A DNA stretch of 64,000 bases from an uncultured Erwinia sp. Its GTDB lineage: Bacteria > Pseudomonadota > Gammaproteobacteria > Enterobacterales > Enterobacteriaceae. Below, one piece after another: positions 40,501 through 48,827 of the stretch; within the stretch, counting starts at the first letter, position 1, and each line of letters starts with the position of its first letter. The notes below the pieces were generated by a model that made no database searches, had not been told where the DNA came from, and saw only the letters and a list, made by a program, of their open reading frames with translations. Made by a program: the position numbers and the translations under genes. Location of the stretch: assembly GCA_913775305.1 (NCBI GenBank), contig CAJYIY010000094.1:1-64000 (forward strand), in the 5' to 3' direction.

Positions 40501-43026
40501 GCCACTCAGCCCTCCCTGCCGCTGAGTGAAGTTCAGCCTGCCTGCGAAATCACCCGCACGTTCGCTTCCGGTGCGATGAGCCACGGTGCGCTGGTTGCTC
40601 CGGCACATGAAGCCGTCGCTCACGGCACCAACATGGTTGGCGGCATGAGCAACTGCGGTGAAGGCGGCGAGCACTATTCTCGCCACGGCACGATCCGCGC
40701 CTCGCGTATTAAACAGCTGGCGTCCGGTCGTTTTGGCGTCTGGGCGGCCTATCTGGCCGATCCAATGCTGGAAGAGCTGGAAATCAAAATCGGTCAGGGT
40801 GCAAAACCGGGTGAAGGCGGTCAGTTGCCTGCGCCGAAGGTAACGGTAGAGATTGCCGCTGCCCGTGGCGGTACGCCGGGCGTGGAGCTGGTTTCACCAC
40901 CTCCGCACCACGATACCTACTCTATCGAGGATCTGGCACAGCTAATCCACGACTGTAAGGCTGCACGCGTTCGCGTCATCGTGAAGCTGGTTTCGTCTGA
41001 AGGGATAGGCACAATCGCTGTCGGCGTGGCGAAAGCCGGTGCCGATGTGATCAACGTTGCGGGTAACACCGGGGGCACCGGCGCAGCATCGGTGACCAGT
41101 CTGAAATACACCGGCCGCGTTGCGGAAATCGGTATTGCCGAAGTGCACCAGGCACTCTGCGCCAACGGCCTGCGTGAAAAAGTTCAGCTGCGCTGTTCCG
41201 GCGCACAGCAGACCGGCAGCGACGTGGTGAAATCAGCCCTGCTTGGTGGCGACAGCTTTGAATTTGGTACAACGGCGCTGATGATGCTGAAATGCGTGAT
41301 GGCGAAAAACTGTAACGTGAAATGCCCGGCAGGCCTGACGACCAATGCCGAAGCCTTTGATGGCGATCCTCGCCAGCTGGCACAGTATTTCATCAACGTC
41401 GCGCATGAAGTCCGTGAGATGCTGGCGCGTCTGGGCTTACATTCACTGCGTGAAGCGCGCGGACGCTCGGACCTGTTGCATCTGATGGATCACCCACTGG
41501 AAGTCGGTAAACTCGATCTGCGTGCCATGCTCACCGTGGTACCGGAAGTGAAGATCGCTAATCCGGTCTATCTGGAAAAAGACTTTGCCCTCGATGACAA
41601 CTGGGTAGAACTGCTGAACGATGCGCTGGTTGTTCAGGGCAGCACTGATATTCATCTGGGCAATGGCATCACGCTGAACAACCGTAACAAGAGCGTTGGC
41701 GGTCAGCTGGCCATTGATATCGAGCGCAGTCTGAACCACACGCTGAGCGCTGAACAGCTGAAAAACATTCCTGCCGCGCTGCTGGACGATCGCGGCCGCC
41801 GTTACCTGGCACCGGGTACGGTCAACATCTTCACCTCAGGCTCTGCCGGCCAGTCTTATGGCGTGTTCTGCAACGACGGGATGCAGTTGAAGCATTCCGG
41901 TACCTGTAATGACGGCGTGGGTAAAGGTCAGTGCGGCGGCGAAATCATCGTTGTTTCACCGGGTGGCGGATCTGACGATGCTGAAGGCAACGTGCTGATC
42001 GGTAACTTCGCACTGTTCGGTGCCACCGGTGGTCGTCTGTTTGTTCAGGGCCAGGCCGGTGACCGCTTCGCGGTACGTAACTCCGGTGCCACCGCGGTGG
42101 TGGAAGGCGTCGGTGATTTCTGCTGTGAGTATATGACCAATGGTGCCGTTCTGAACCTCGGCACTTTCGGCAAAGGTTTCGGTAACGGGATGAGCGGCGG
42201 CTTCGCCTACCAGTACGATCCCTACGGCTCTCTGGCCAGCCTTGCTGCCGGTGACTCCGTGCTGTTCGGATCCGTCGCCGAAGACAACGAAATGGCCCGC
42301 GTGCACAAACAGGCCGTGTTCACCATGCTGAACTGGCACCTGGAAGCAACGAATTCACCTCGCGCCGCCTGGCTGCTGGAGCACTGGGAAACCGAGTGCC
42401 AGAACTTCGTCTACGTGATGCCGCGCTCCCTGCTGCTCTATCAGGACAGTGCAGAAATCCTTAAGGCGAAGAGCCGCAAAGATCTGTTGGAAGAGCTGTC
42501 TACCGCTCTGGCCGGCCATCAGGTCGCAAAATTCAAGTCTGCCTGGCGTGAAGGTAAGCCGATTGCAAACGGTGCAGTACCGGCCTACGGCGCGACCGAT
42601 ACGCCGGAAATGCTGGTGCTGTTAAATAACTACACCGTGCTCAGTTCCGCTCAGCAGCTGGCGCTCTCCCGCCTGCCGAAAGGCACCGCGGTAGATGATG
42701 CCGCCGTGGAGAAGGCAGTACGCAATCTGCTGATGACGGAAGACTTTGCCCTTATCTCGAAGCTGCAGCGCCACGCTCGCGCAGCAATTGAGAATTACAA
42801 TGACCAGGAGCTGTCCTGCCTGATTGCAGCAAAACGCATGGCGGACTACAAGGCAGCGCTGACTCAGCGTAACATCCGCTCAATGGATAGTCTGGCGACC
42901 TACGGCTGGATCATCTACCAGGATGCGAGCAACCGTCAGGTGCTGGGAGGACTGCCTGACTTTGAGGAACTGTTTGCACGTGCCGCGCTGCCGGAGTTAG
43001 CCGCTGCGGTGGGCAAACTGGCCTGA
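37501..43026 (+). CDS. Long, divergent glutamate-synthase (GOGAT) large-subunit-type protein
   Basis: At 1841 residues this is a GltB-class protein, but much longer than the roughly 1500-residue E. coli subunit. In order: a 20-residue propeptide-like leader, then the N-terminal-nucleophile Cys21 (SDSCGVGFI) of a class-II glutaminase; HTRFSTNTDP with Arg227; MAHNGELNT with Asn248-Gly249; a central domain; an FMN-binding synthase domain from about residue 1020 (GEGGEHYSRHG, GQGAKPGEGGQLP, SPPPHHDTYSIEDLAQLI, AGNTGGTGA); and a beta-helix GXGXG domain near 1440-1570. Odd points: SGAQQTG (1233-1239) replaces the usual DGG-x-x-TG; the cluster cysteines C1265, C1271 and C1275 are spaced CX5CX3C rather than CX5CX4C; about 100 residues are inserted near 903-1007; and the C terminus extends about 185 residues. 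The next gene is a diflavin reductase, not gltD. Likely glutamate synthesis from glutamine and 2-oxoglutarate, but the substrate is unproven. Confidence 0.85.
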   Translation: MSDSKPYPYGLYDPTKESDSCGVGFITRKDGEQTHEVLRMAHSALCTVPHRGGMSAEGVGDGAGVNVDISLHFFRKITGQQLESGRFGVGNFFVPKDSELRANAERLVEETLAAYGMSVILKRDMPLDTNVLRPAAIPSQLPIAQWVFAVPQDIDNQNDFEKRIYRALLDIEARAFTESEFGGLYPLSLSSRTQVFKARLNSNEVIPYFKDLTDPDHRVRGLFFHTRFSTNTDPHTTMAQPFRLMAHNGELNTDRKNRIAESALASARGKKIVRPKGQSDSSRLDQSIHSRLMEDNLDLINAVVSMMPPAWENDDSLSENVRAMLEYFSLYEEKNDGPAALIFGNGEIIGARLDRLGLRPLRSVETAEYIGAMSEAGQIAFPPESVLRRGRIEAGGMLYYDHREKRSYTTVEALEKLATEKDYPALLSEARITLQELPVVPAEKQGSPLRYSGDLKTYQRFVAYYYNQESFKFMMDPMLSTGAEKISAMGYGNAINALSDHEGGMAHYFSQRFAQVTNPPLDSIREVDGMTLRVALGAKPHLGRSKGRQIIVPTPILTHLDMLQLREQDVAPYARFEMLYVPVLGSDAASRQKNADALEQAIDDLAQQVVDFAREQGGIAVLTDRHISSTRAAMPMLLVVSAINQRLVQEGLRLDVSLVVESGQSISSHHIAAALGFGASAIYPLGVQMRAEEKYGEGEEGNKAFKRYAKAAEKALMKTMGKVGLCTVESYSCGEFFEPNFLDTEDRVLKKYFPNIKTPVGGAGFASIAQMAVDWHQSALKIQGEAEVPLLGLFKERAEGAGHSYGTIAVRTFIDMTEQPIRFADKQREEDQFIRLLTLAKLDNAFNIKAKSFTDSSFERIPDDVINAFTITPDYRQFSSLMHEERKRRPAALRDILAFPCDLTHVDSQAEFSRKLGRYSLVNNSFAVRGLTCEAGSAGQFTLRLTDAIEGLKPEHERLLALAGALKSRFQDEIEHTEITADGLLITAQGKAADYLSRLFATQPSLPLSEVQPACEITRTFASGAMSHGALVAPAHEAVAHGTNMVGGMSNCGEGGEHYSRHGTIRASRIKQLASGRFGVWAAYLADPMLEELEIKIGQGAKPGEGGQLPAPKVTVEIAAARGGTPGVELVSPPPHHDTYSIEDLAQLIHDCKAARVRVIVKLVSSEGIGTIAVGVAKAGADVINVAGNTGGTGAASVTSLKYTGRVAEIGIAEVHQALCANGLREKVQLRCSGAQQTGSDVVKSALLGGDSFEFGTTALMMLKCVMAKNCNVKCPAGLTTNAEAFDGDPRQLAQYFINVAHEVREMLARLGLHSLREARGRSDLLHLMDHPLEVGKLDLRAMLTVVPEVKIANPVYLEKDFALDDNWVELLNDALVVQGSTDIHLGNGITLNNRNKSVGGQLAIDIERSLNHTLSAEQLKNIPAALLDDRGRRYLAPGTVNIFTSGSAGQSYGVFCNDGMQLKHSGTCNDGVGKGQCGGEIIVVSPGGGSDDAEGNVLIGNFALFGATGGRLFVQGQAGDRFAVRNSGATAVVEGVGDFCCEYMTNGAVLNLGTFGKGFGNGMSGGFAYQYDPYGSLASLAAGDSVLFGSVAEDNEMARVHKQAVFTMLNWHLEATNSPRAAWLLEHWETECQNFVYVMPRSLLLYQDSAEILKAKSRKDLLEELSTALAGHQVAKFKSAWREGKPIANGAVPAYGATDTPEMLVLLNNYTVLSSAQQLALSRLPKGTAVDDAAVEKAVRNLLMTEDFALISKLQRHARAAIENYNDQELSCLIAAKRMADYKAALTQRNIRSMDSLATYGWIIYQDASNRQVLGGLPDFEELFARAALPELAAAVGKLA

Positions 43027-43054
43027 TAACAGCCTGAATCAACCCGTGTTAACC

Positions 43055-43082
43055 GGCGCTGTATCCAGCGAGGTACAGCGCC
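43055..43082 (+). other. Intercistronic hairpin
   Basis: GGCGCTGTA (43055-43063) and TACAGCGCC (43074-43082) form a 9-bp stem with a 10-nt loop in the 107-bp gap. There is no U-tract, so it more likely stabilises or processes the bicistronic mRNA than terminates it. Confidence 0.5.
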
Positions 43083-43133
43083 AGCAATGCGGGTTACTGA
43101 ACATGACGAAACGGGATTGAGTACAGATAACCC

Positions 43134-44891
43134 ATGAAAATTCCTTATATTCCTGAAGATGCGCCGTTTAACGGTGAACAGAAATTCTGGCTGGCAGGCT
43201 TCCTCGCCGGGTTACATTCACGTCTGCTGGTGCTGGAAGATAAACCACAGGCGGGAGCAAGCACAGGCGCGGCTGCCACAACTCAGCTGCATATCCTGTT
43301 CGGCTCACAAACCGGTAACGCTGAAGCCTTAGCGCAGAGCGCCGCGAAAGCCGCGCGAGCCAAAGGTCTGGTACCGGTGGTTCAGGGGCTGGGCGAAGTG
43401 GATATCGACGTTTTCGCTACCATGCGTCACGTCCTGATTATTACCTCCACTTACGGTGAAGGTGAAATGCCGGATAACGCCGAGTTGTTCTGGCAGGCAC
43501 TGTCTGCCAGCACCGCGCCGCGTCTGGAGCAGATGCATTTTGCTATTCTGGCCATCGGCGACACCGGCTACGACGGTTTCTGCCAGGCGGGCAAATTCTT
43601 TGATATGCGCCTTGAGCAGCTCGGCGCGAAACGCGTATGTGACCGCATCGACTGCGATATCGACTACGAAGAGCCAGCCGGTGAATGGATTGCGAGCTCA
43701 ATGCCGCAGTTCGCCGCCAGCGCAGGCAGCAGCGGCGCCGCTCTGGAGAATCTGCCGGAAGCTCCGGTGATCCCCGGCAGCAATAAAAACAACCCGTATG
43801 CCGCAGCCCTGGTCACCAATAAGCGCCTGTCTGGCGAGGCCTCCGGTAAAGACATCCGTCACTTCGAGTTCGATCTGACCGACAGCGGCCTGAAGTATGA
43901 AGCCGGAGATGCGCTCGGGGTGATCCCGGTCAACGATCCGGTGCTGGTCGACCTGCTGCTTGCACAGTTAAAGTCCGATTATCAAAGCCCGGTGCCGGGC
44001 TTCGACCGCAGCCTGGGCGACCTGCTGACCTATCAGTTCGAAATCTCTGAACCTTCACGCAAGCTGATCGAATGGGTTGGCCAGAACACCACTAACCAGG
44101 AGCTGCGCCACGTGCTGCAGCATGATGATAAAGATGCGCTGGGCGTATGGCTGTGGGGCAAAGATACCCTTGACCTGCTGCAGCTGGATCTGACCCGTAC
44201 GCTGACTACAGCGGAGTTTATCGCGCTGCTGCGTCCGCTTCAGCATCGTGCTTACTCAATTTCCTCCAGCTCGAAGGCGCATCCTAATCAGGTACACCTG
44301 ACCGTCGCTTCCGTGCGCTATCACAGCGCCGGTCGTCAGCGTAGCGGCGTTTGCTCAACCTATCTGGCAGAGCGCGTTGGCCGGGGCGGCAAACCGGCAA
44401 TCTTTATTTCGCCTAACAAAGCTTTCCGCGTACCATCAAACGGCAACGCTCCGCTGATCATGATCGGCCCGGGCACCGGTATTGCACCGTTCCGTGCCTT
44501 CCTGCAGGAACGCCAGACAACCGGTGCCAGCGGTAAAAACTGGTTGTTCTTCGGCGATCAGCATCAGGAACACGACTTTATTTATCAGGATGAGCTAAAC
44601 AGCTGGCAGGAAAGTGGCCTGTTGACTCGTCTGGATCTCGCCTTCTCACGCGATCAGTCGAAAAAGATTTACGTGCAGAACCGTATGCTGGAACAGGGAG
44701 CTGAGCTGTTTGCCTGGCTGCAGGAAGGGGCTTACTTCTACGTTTGCGGCGATGCTTCACGCATGGCAAAAGACGTTGATAAAGCGCTGTATGAAATCGT
44801 TTCTCAGTTTGGCGGCATGTCTGATGAGCGCGCCGCTGACTACATCGATCAGCTGAAGAAAGAGAAGCGCTATCTGCGCGACGTCTATTAA
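43134..44891 (+). CDS. CysJ-type NADPH diflavin reductase paired with the GOGAT-type protein
   Basis: The 585-residue protein has the layout of the sulfite reductase flavoprotein CysJ. After an N-terminal helix region comes a flavodoxin/FMN domain (about residues 50-195) with the phosphate loop SQTGN 58-62 and TSTYGEGEMPD. The FAD domain has RAYS 372-375 and GVCSTYL near 406. The NADPH domain has GPGTGIAPFRAF (445 onward), YVCGDASRMAKDV and the C-terminal RYLRDVY. It is not in a cys locus and no cysI/cysH is near. It follows the glutamate-synthase-type gene by 107 bp on the same strand, where gltD would be expected. Inference: it passes electrons NADPH to FAD to FMN to the large subunit. The alternative is that it is a displaced CysJ paralogue. 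The Shine-Dalgarno is weak. Confidence 0.85.
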   Translation: MKIPYIPEDAPFNGEQKFWLAGFLAGLHSRLLVLEDKPQAGASTGAAATTQLHILFGSQTGNAEALAQSAAKAARAKGLVPVVQGLGEVDIDVFATMRHVLIITSTYGEGEMPDNAELFWQALSASTAPRLEQMHFAILAIGDTGYDGFCQAGKFFDMRLEQLGAKRVCDRIDCDIDYEEPAGEWIASSMPQFAASAGSSGAALENLPEAPVIPGSNKNNPYAAALVTNKRLSGEASGKDIRHFEFDLTDSGLKYEAGDALGVIPVNDPVLVDLLLAQLKSDYQSPVPGFDRSLGDLLTYQFEISEPSRKLIEWVGQNTTNQELRHVLQHDDKDALGVWLWGKDTLDLLQLDLTRTLTTAEFIALLRPLQHRAYSISSSSKAHPNQVHLTVASVRYHSAGRQRSGVCSTYLAERVGRGGKPAIFISPNKAFRVPSNGNAPLIMIGPGTGIAPFRAFLQERQTTGASGKNWLFFGDQHQEHDFIYQDELNSWQESGLLTRLDLAFSRDQSKKIYVQNRMLEQGAELFAWLQEGAYFYVCGDASRMAKDVDKALYEIVSQFGGMSDERAADYIDQLKKEKRYLRDVY

Positions 44892-44900
44892 TTCTCTTTC

Positions 44901-44922
44901 GGATGCGGGCCAGCCCGCATCC
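44901..44922. repeat. Perfect palindrome after the diflavin reductase gene
   Basis: GGATGCGGGC-CA-GCCCGCATCC is a 22-bp perfect inverted repeat 10 bp after the stop, upstream of the true terminator. It resembles a 3' mRNA-stabilising hairpin more than a terminator because no T-run follows. Confidence 0.6.
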
Positions 44923-44944
44923 ACCGCTGGTATCCGGCTAAATA

Positions 44945-44968
44945 AAAACGGGCCCGTTGGCCCGTTTT
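44945..44968. terminator. Bidirectional terminator between diflavin reductase and sspB
   Basis: AAAACGGGCC-CGTT-GGCCCGTTTT is followed by further T residues on the plus strand and by TATTT on the minus strand; it serves both convergent units. Confidence 0.9.
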
Positions 44969-44989
44969 TTTATGCAGCTTTATCCTGAC

Positions 44990-45484
44990 CTACTTCACAA
45001 CGCGGAGCGCCGGACGGCCACCGCGTGGGGGTGGATCGTCATCAGGTGAACTGTCGTCGCCTGCGTCATCGGGACGATCGCCGTCTATCACCGACATCAG
45101 GGTTTCCGGTGCTTCATCCTGTTCGACGGAAGCATCAAATTCTCCGGAGCCTTCGTAGGCTGGTTCAGGTTCAAACATCGTACCGGCGCCATTCTCACGG
45201 GCATAAATCGCCAGCACCGCCGCCAGGGGAACATTGACCTGACGTGGCACCCCACCAAAGCGAGCGTTAAAGCGAACTTCATCGTTGCCCAGCTCCAGGT
45301 TGCCGACGGCACGCGGCGCGATATTCAGTACAATCTGGCCATCACGCGCATATTCCAGAGGAACCATCACACCCGGCAGATTGATGTCGACCACAAGGTG
45401 CGGGGTGAGCTGGTTCTCAAGCAACCACTCATAGAAAGCGCGCAACAGATAAGGACGACGTGCGGTAAGTTGCGACATTTCCAT
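44990..45484 (-). CDS. sspB: ClpXP protease specificity-enhancing factor SspB
   Basis: SspB tethers ssrA-tagged proteins and RseA to ClpXP. The 164-residue protein has the substrate-binding domain (MSQLTARRPYLLRAFYEWLL; LVVDINLPGVMVP; NIAPRAVGNLELGNDEVRFN). A long acidic, flexible linker follows. The C-terminal ClpX-binding peptide is GGRPALRVVK. It lies 5 bp downstream of sspA, forming the usual sspAB operon. Confidence 0.98.
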   Translation of the reverse strand: MEMSQLTARRPYLLRAFYEWLLENQLTPHLVVDINLPGVMVPLEYARDGQIVLNIAPRAVGNLELGNDEVRFNARFGGVPRQVNVPLAAVLAIYARENGAGTMFEPEPAYEGSGEFDASVEQDEAPETLMSVIDGDRPDDAGDDSSPDDDPPPRGGRPALRVVK

Positions 45485-45489
45485 CGTAA

Positions 45490-46131
45490 TCAGCCCCGCG
45501 TTTGCAGTCGCATTTCACGCTCGGCTTCGGTCAAAGAAGCGAGGAATGAATCACGCTCAAAGACGCGAGTCATATAGCCCTTCAGCTCTTTAGAACCGGC
45601 ACCGTTCAGCTCAATGCCCATCTGCGGCAGACGCCACAGCAGCGGAGCCAGATAGCAGTCAACCAGGCTGAATTCTTCGCTCATAAAGAACGGCGTGCGG
45701 GAGAACAGAGGAGCGATAGCCAGCAGTTCTTCACGCAGCTGTTTGCGGGCCGCGTCAGCTTCCTGCGCAGTGCCGTTCTCAACTTTACGCATCAGGCTGT
45801 ACCAGTCCTGTTCAACGCGATGCATCATCAGACGGCTTTCACCACGCGCAACCGGGTAGACCGGCATCAATGGAGGATGCGGGAAACGCTCATCCAGATA
45901 TTCCATGATGATACGAGATTCATACAGCGTCAGCTCACGATCAACGAGTGTTGGCACGGTACGGTACGGGTTGAGGTCGATCAGATCCTGGGGCAGATTA
46001 TCTGTTTCAACCTGCTCGATCTCGACGCTAACACCTTTCTCAGCCAGTACGATACGAACCTGATGGCTAAAAATGTCAGTCGGACCAGAAAACAGCGTCA
46101 TTACCGAACGTTTGTTGGCAGCGACAGCCAT
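45490..46131 (-). CDS. sspA: Stringent starvation protein A SspA
   Basis: SspA is a glutathione-transferase-fold protein without GST activity that binds RNA polymerase and adjusts stationary-phase and acid-stress transcription. The 213-residue protein has the thioredoxin-like N domain (RSVMTLFSGPTDIFSHQVRI; ESRIIMEYLDERFPHPPLMP) with the conserved PHP surface motif. An all-helical C domain follows. The ATG at 46131 follows a GGAGGT; a reading four codons longer is less likely. It is upstream of sspB and downstream of the rpsI terminator. Confidence 0.97.
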   Translation of the reverse strand: MAVAANKRSVMTLFSGPTDIFSHQVRIVLAEKGVSVEIEQVETDNLPQDLIDLNPYRTVPTLVDRELTLYESRIIMEYLDERFPHPPLMPVYPVARGESRLMMHRVEQDWYSLMRKVENGTAQEADAARKQLREELLAIAPLFSRTPFFMSEEFSLVDCYLAPLLWRLPQMGIELNGAGSKELKGYMTRVFERDSFLASLTEAEREMRLQTRG

Positions 46132-46443
46132 GTAAACCTCCAAGTTTATCCAGAAAATTACTGCGAATAGCCATCCACGCGGCGACTCGTTATTGCCCTT
46201 AGCCCGATGATGAACGCTCCAGCCACAGGCGAGAACGACGCGTCATTGTTGACTGGCCAAGCAGGCACAAAGTGACGCATAGTTTACCAGATTTTAGTCA
46301 GCTTGTGCGGAGGCGAATGCCGATTTGCAGGGGAAAAGTGTTGCAGCAGGACAACTTTCGCGTTTTTTGCACCAGTAGAAAATAAAAAACCCGGTGCCAG
46401 GCACCGGGTTTTTCGATAATTGACGCTGCCGAAGCAGAGTAAA
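46132..46443 (-). other. rpsI-sspA intergenic region
   Basis: These 312 bp contain the rpsI terminator (46384-46413) and the untranslated leader and promoter area of sspA. I could not place the sspA promoter with confidence and see no additional gene. Confidence 0.5.
46384..46413 (-). terminator. Intrinsic terminator after rpsI
   Basis: An 11-bp stem AAACCCGGTGC / GCACCGGGTTT with a 3-nt loop is followed on the minus strand by TTTTTTATTTTC, about 30 bp after the rpsI stop. Confidence 0.92.
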
Positions 46444-47280
<837 letters not shown>

Positions 47281-47449
47281 CTAAAAGCTTACCCAAATTA
47301 AGTTACACGTTGGTGAAATCCCAAACGCTTGAATAAACGGTTGGAGCTCACACGACCATCTTGACCAGTAAGCCCACCCCTTCGGATAGAGTTACTGGAA
47401 CACAAAGAGTTTTGGGAAAAAAACCTTTGCTGTAACGTGGGGTCGCAAG

Positions 47450-47455
47450 ATTATA
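47450..47455 (-). promoter_or_regulatory. -10 element of the rplM-rpsI promoter
   Basis: On the minus strand a perfect TATAAT lies 17-18 bp downstream of a weak -35 (TTCGAT/TCGATT). The predicted start near 47443 gives an rplM leader of about 163 nt, enough to carry an L13 autoregulatory structure. Confidence 0.6.
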
Positions 47456-47523
47456 GAGAAGTCGCTCATAAAAATCGAACACTTTCTACGATAAAATTGC
47501 CATTCCGCCAGGTCCTTTTTTCA

Positions 47524-48651
47524 TCAGGGCAGATGCGGCAACCGCAGGTATTCTTCACTCTGCATTTCCTGCAAGCGGGAAACGCATCGCTGATACTCAA
47601 ACTTAAGCCGCGTACCCTGATAAATCTCATACAGTGATGTTTCTGCCGAAATCACCAGTTTCACGTGACGCTCGTAAAACTCATCCACCAGCGCCAGAAA
47701 ACGCCGGGCCTGATCTTCGGTCTTGTAAATCATCACCGGCACATCATACAGCAATACGCTGTGAAAGCGGCGAGATAGCTCAATATAGTCGTGCTGGCTT
47801 CGACCCTCGCCGCACAGGGTGAGGAAACTCATCGCTAACACGCCCTCCGCCATACCGAGCGTGGGCAGCTGTCGATGGTTAATTTCCAGCGATTCAGGTG
47901 CCCCCCTTGGCTTACCGGCCAGCGCAACAAACATTCGCTCCATCTCTTTTGAGGTGGACTCCCCCAGCGGTGTCATCCACAGATGAGCGGAAGTCAGCGT
48001 GCGCAGGCGGTAATCAATACCGGCATCGACGTTCATAATATCGCAGTGCTGCTTGATCATTTCGATAGCCGGAAGAAAACGCGCACGCTGCAAACCGTTA
48101 CGATAGAGATCGTCCGGTGGAATGTTTGATGTCGCCACCAGGGTAATACCGCGACTGAACAGCGCTTCCATCAGCGTGCCCAGCAGCATCGCATCAGTAA
48201 TGTCAGAGACAAAAAATTCATCGAAGCACAGCACATCCGTTTCCGCCTTGAAGCGGTCGGCGACGGTTTGAAGCGGATCGCTTTTTCCCTGTAGCTCGGC
48301 CAGTTCCTCATGCACGCGCAGCATAAAACGGTGAAAATGCAGACGCTGCTTGCGCTCTCCAGGAATTGCCTGAAAAAACATGTCCATCAGCCAGGTCTTT
48401 CCACGCCCGACGCCCCCCCACATATACAGGCCACGTGCCGGCGGTTGGGTGTCAGTTTTCCCTTTGCCTAACAGCTTATTTAATTTGCCAAACAGCCCAC
48501 CGCTGCGCTGGGTCGGAACGGGACGGGCACCACTCAGCTTCTGCCATATGCCGTCAAGCCGGGTGATGGCTTCGCGCTGTACTTCATCAGGTTGAAACTC
48601 GTCGTTTTCCAGCGCCTGTTGATAAAGCGCCAGAGGAGACATCTTTTGCAT
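47524..48651 (-). CDS. zapE: Cell division ATPase ZapE
   Basis: ZapE is an AFG1-like AAA ATPase that destabilises FtsZ bundles and is needed for division under low oxygen or heat. The 375-residue protein shows Walker A MWGGVGRGKTWLMD, HFHRFMLRVHEEL, Walker B DVLCFDEFFVSDI, sensor 1 LVATSNIPPDDLY and NGLQRARFLPAI. It is divergent from zapG and upstream of rplM on the same strand, as in E. coli. Confidence 0.97.
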   Translation of the reverse strand: MQKMSPLALYQQALENDEFQPDEVQREAITRLDGIWQKLSGARPVPTQRSGGLFGKLNKLLGKGKTDTQPPARGLYMWGGVGRGKTWLMDMFFQAIPGERKQRLHFHRFMLRVHEELAELQGKSDPLQTVADRFKAETDVLCFDEFFVSDITDAMLLGTLMEALFSRGITLVATSNIPPDDLYRNGLQRARFLPAIEMIKQHCDIMNVDAGIDYRLRTLTSAHLWMTPLGESTSKEMERMFVALAGKPRGAPESLEINHRQLPTLGMAEGVLAMSFLTLCGEGRSQHDYIELSRRFHSVLLYDVPVMIYKTEDQARRFLALVDEFYERHVKLVISAETSLYEIYQGTRLKFEYQRCVSRLQEMQSEEYLRLPHLP

Positions 48652-48827
48652 AATTTATTCACATTCCCTGAAAAATGGCCTTGCCGGGGGGTTGATTGTC
48701 GAAAAAAAAGTCGTTCTACACTAAGCGAAGCGGCCACAGGATTCCACTTCCATAACATTAGCGGTTATAGTGGCTAATATTGAATGGAAAGACCCTACGG
48801 AACAACGAAGACAAAACGGGAGTTATT

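Noticed and set aside
37501..43026. A fusion of GltB and GltD
   Set aside because: The extra length is an internal insertion and a C-terminal tail without the two 4Fe-4S CxxC clusters or the FAD/NADPH Rossmann motifs of GltD.
43134..44891. Calling the diflavin reductase cysJ
   Set aside because: It has CysJ architecture, but no cysI or cysH is near, it is cotranscribed with a GOGAT-type gene, and its flavodoxin domain and N terminus differ markedly from CysJ; I left the symbol blank.
44901..44922. Insertion-sequence or transposon end
   Set aside because: No transposase, matching second end or target duplication is visible; a 3' mRNA hairpin is simpler.
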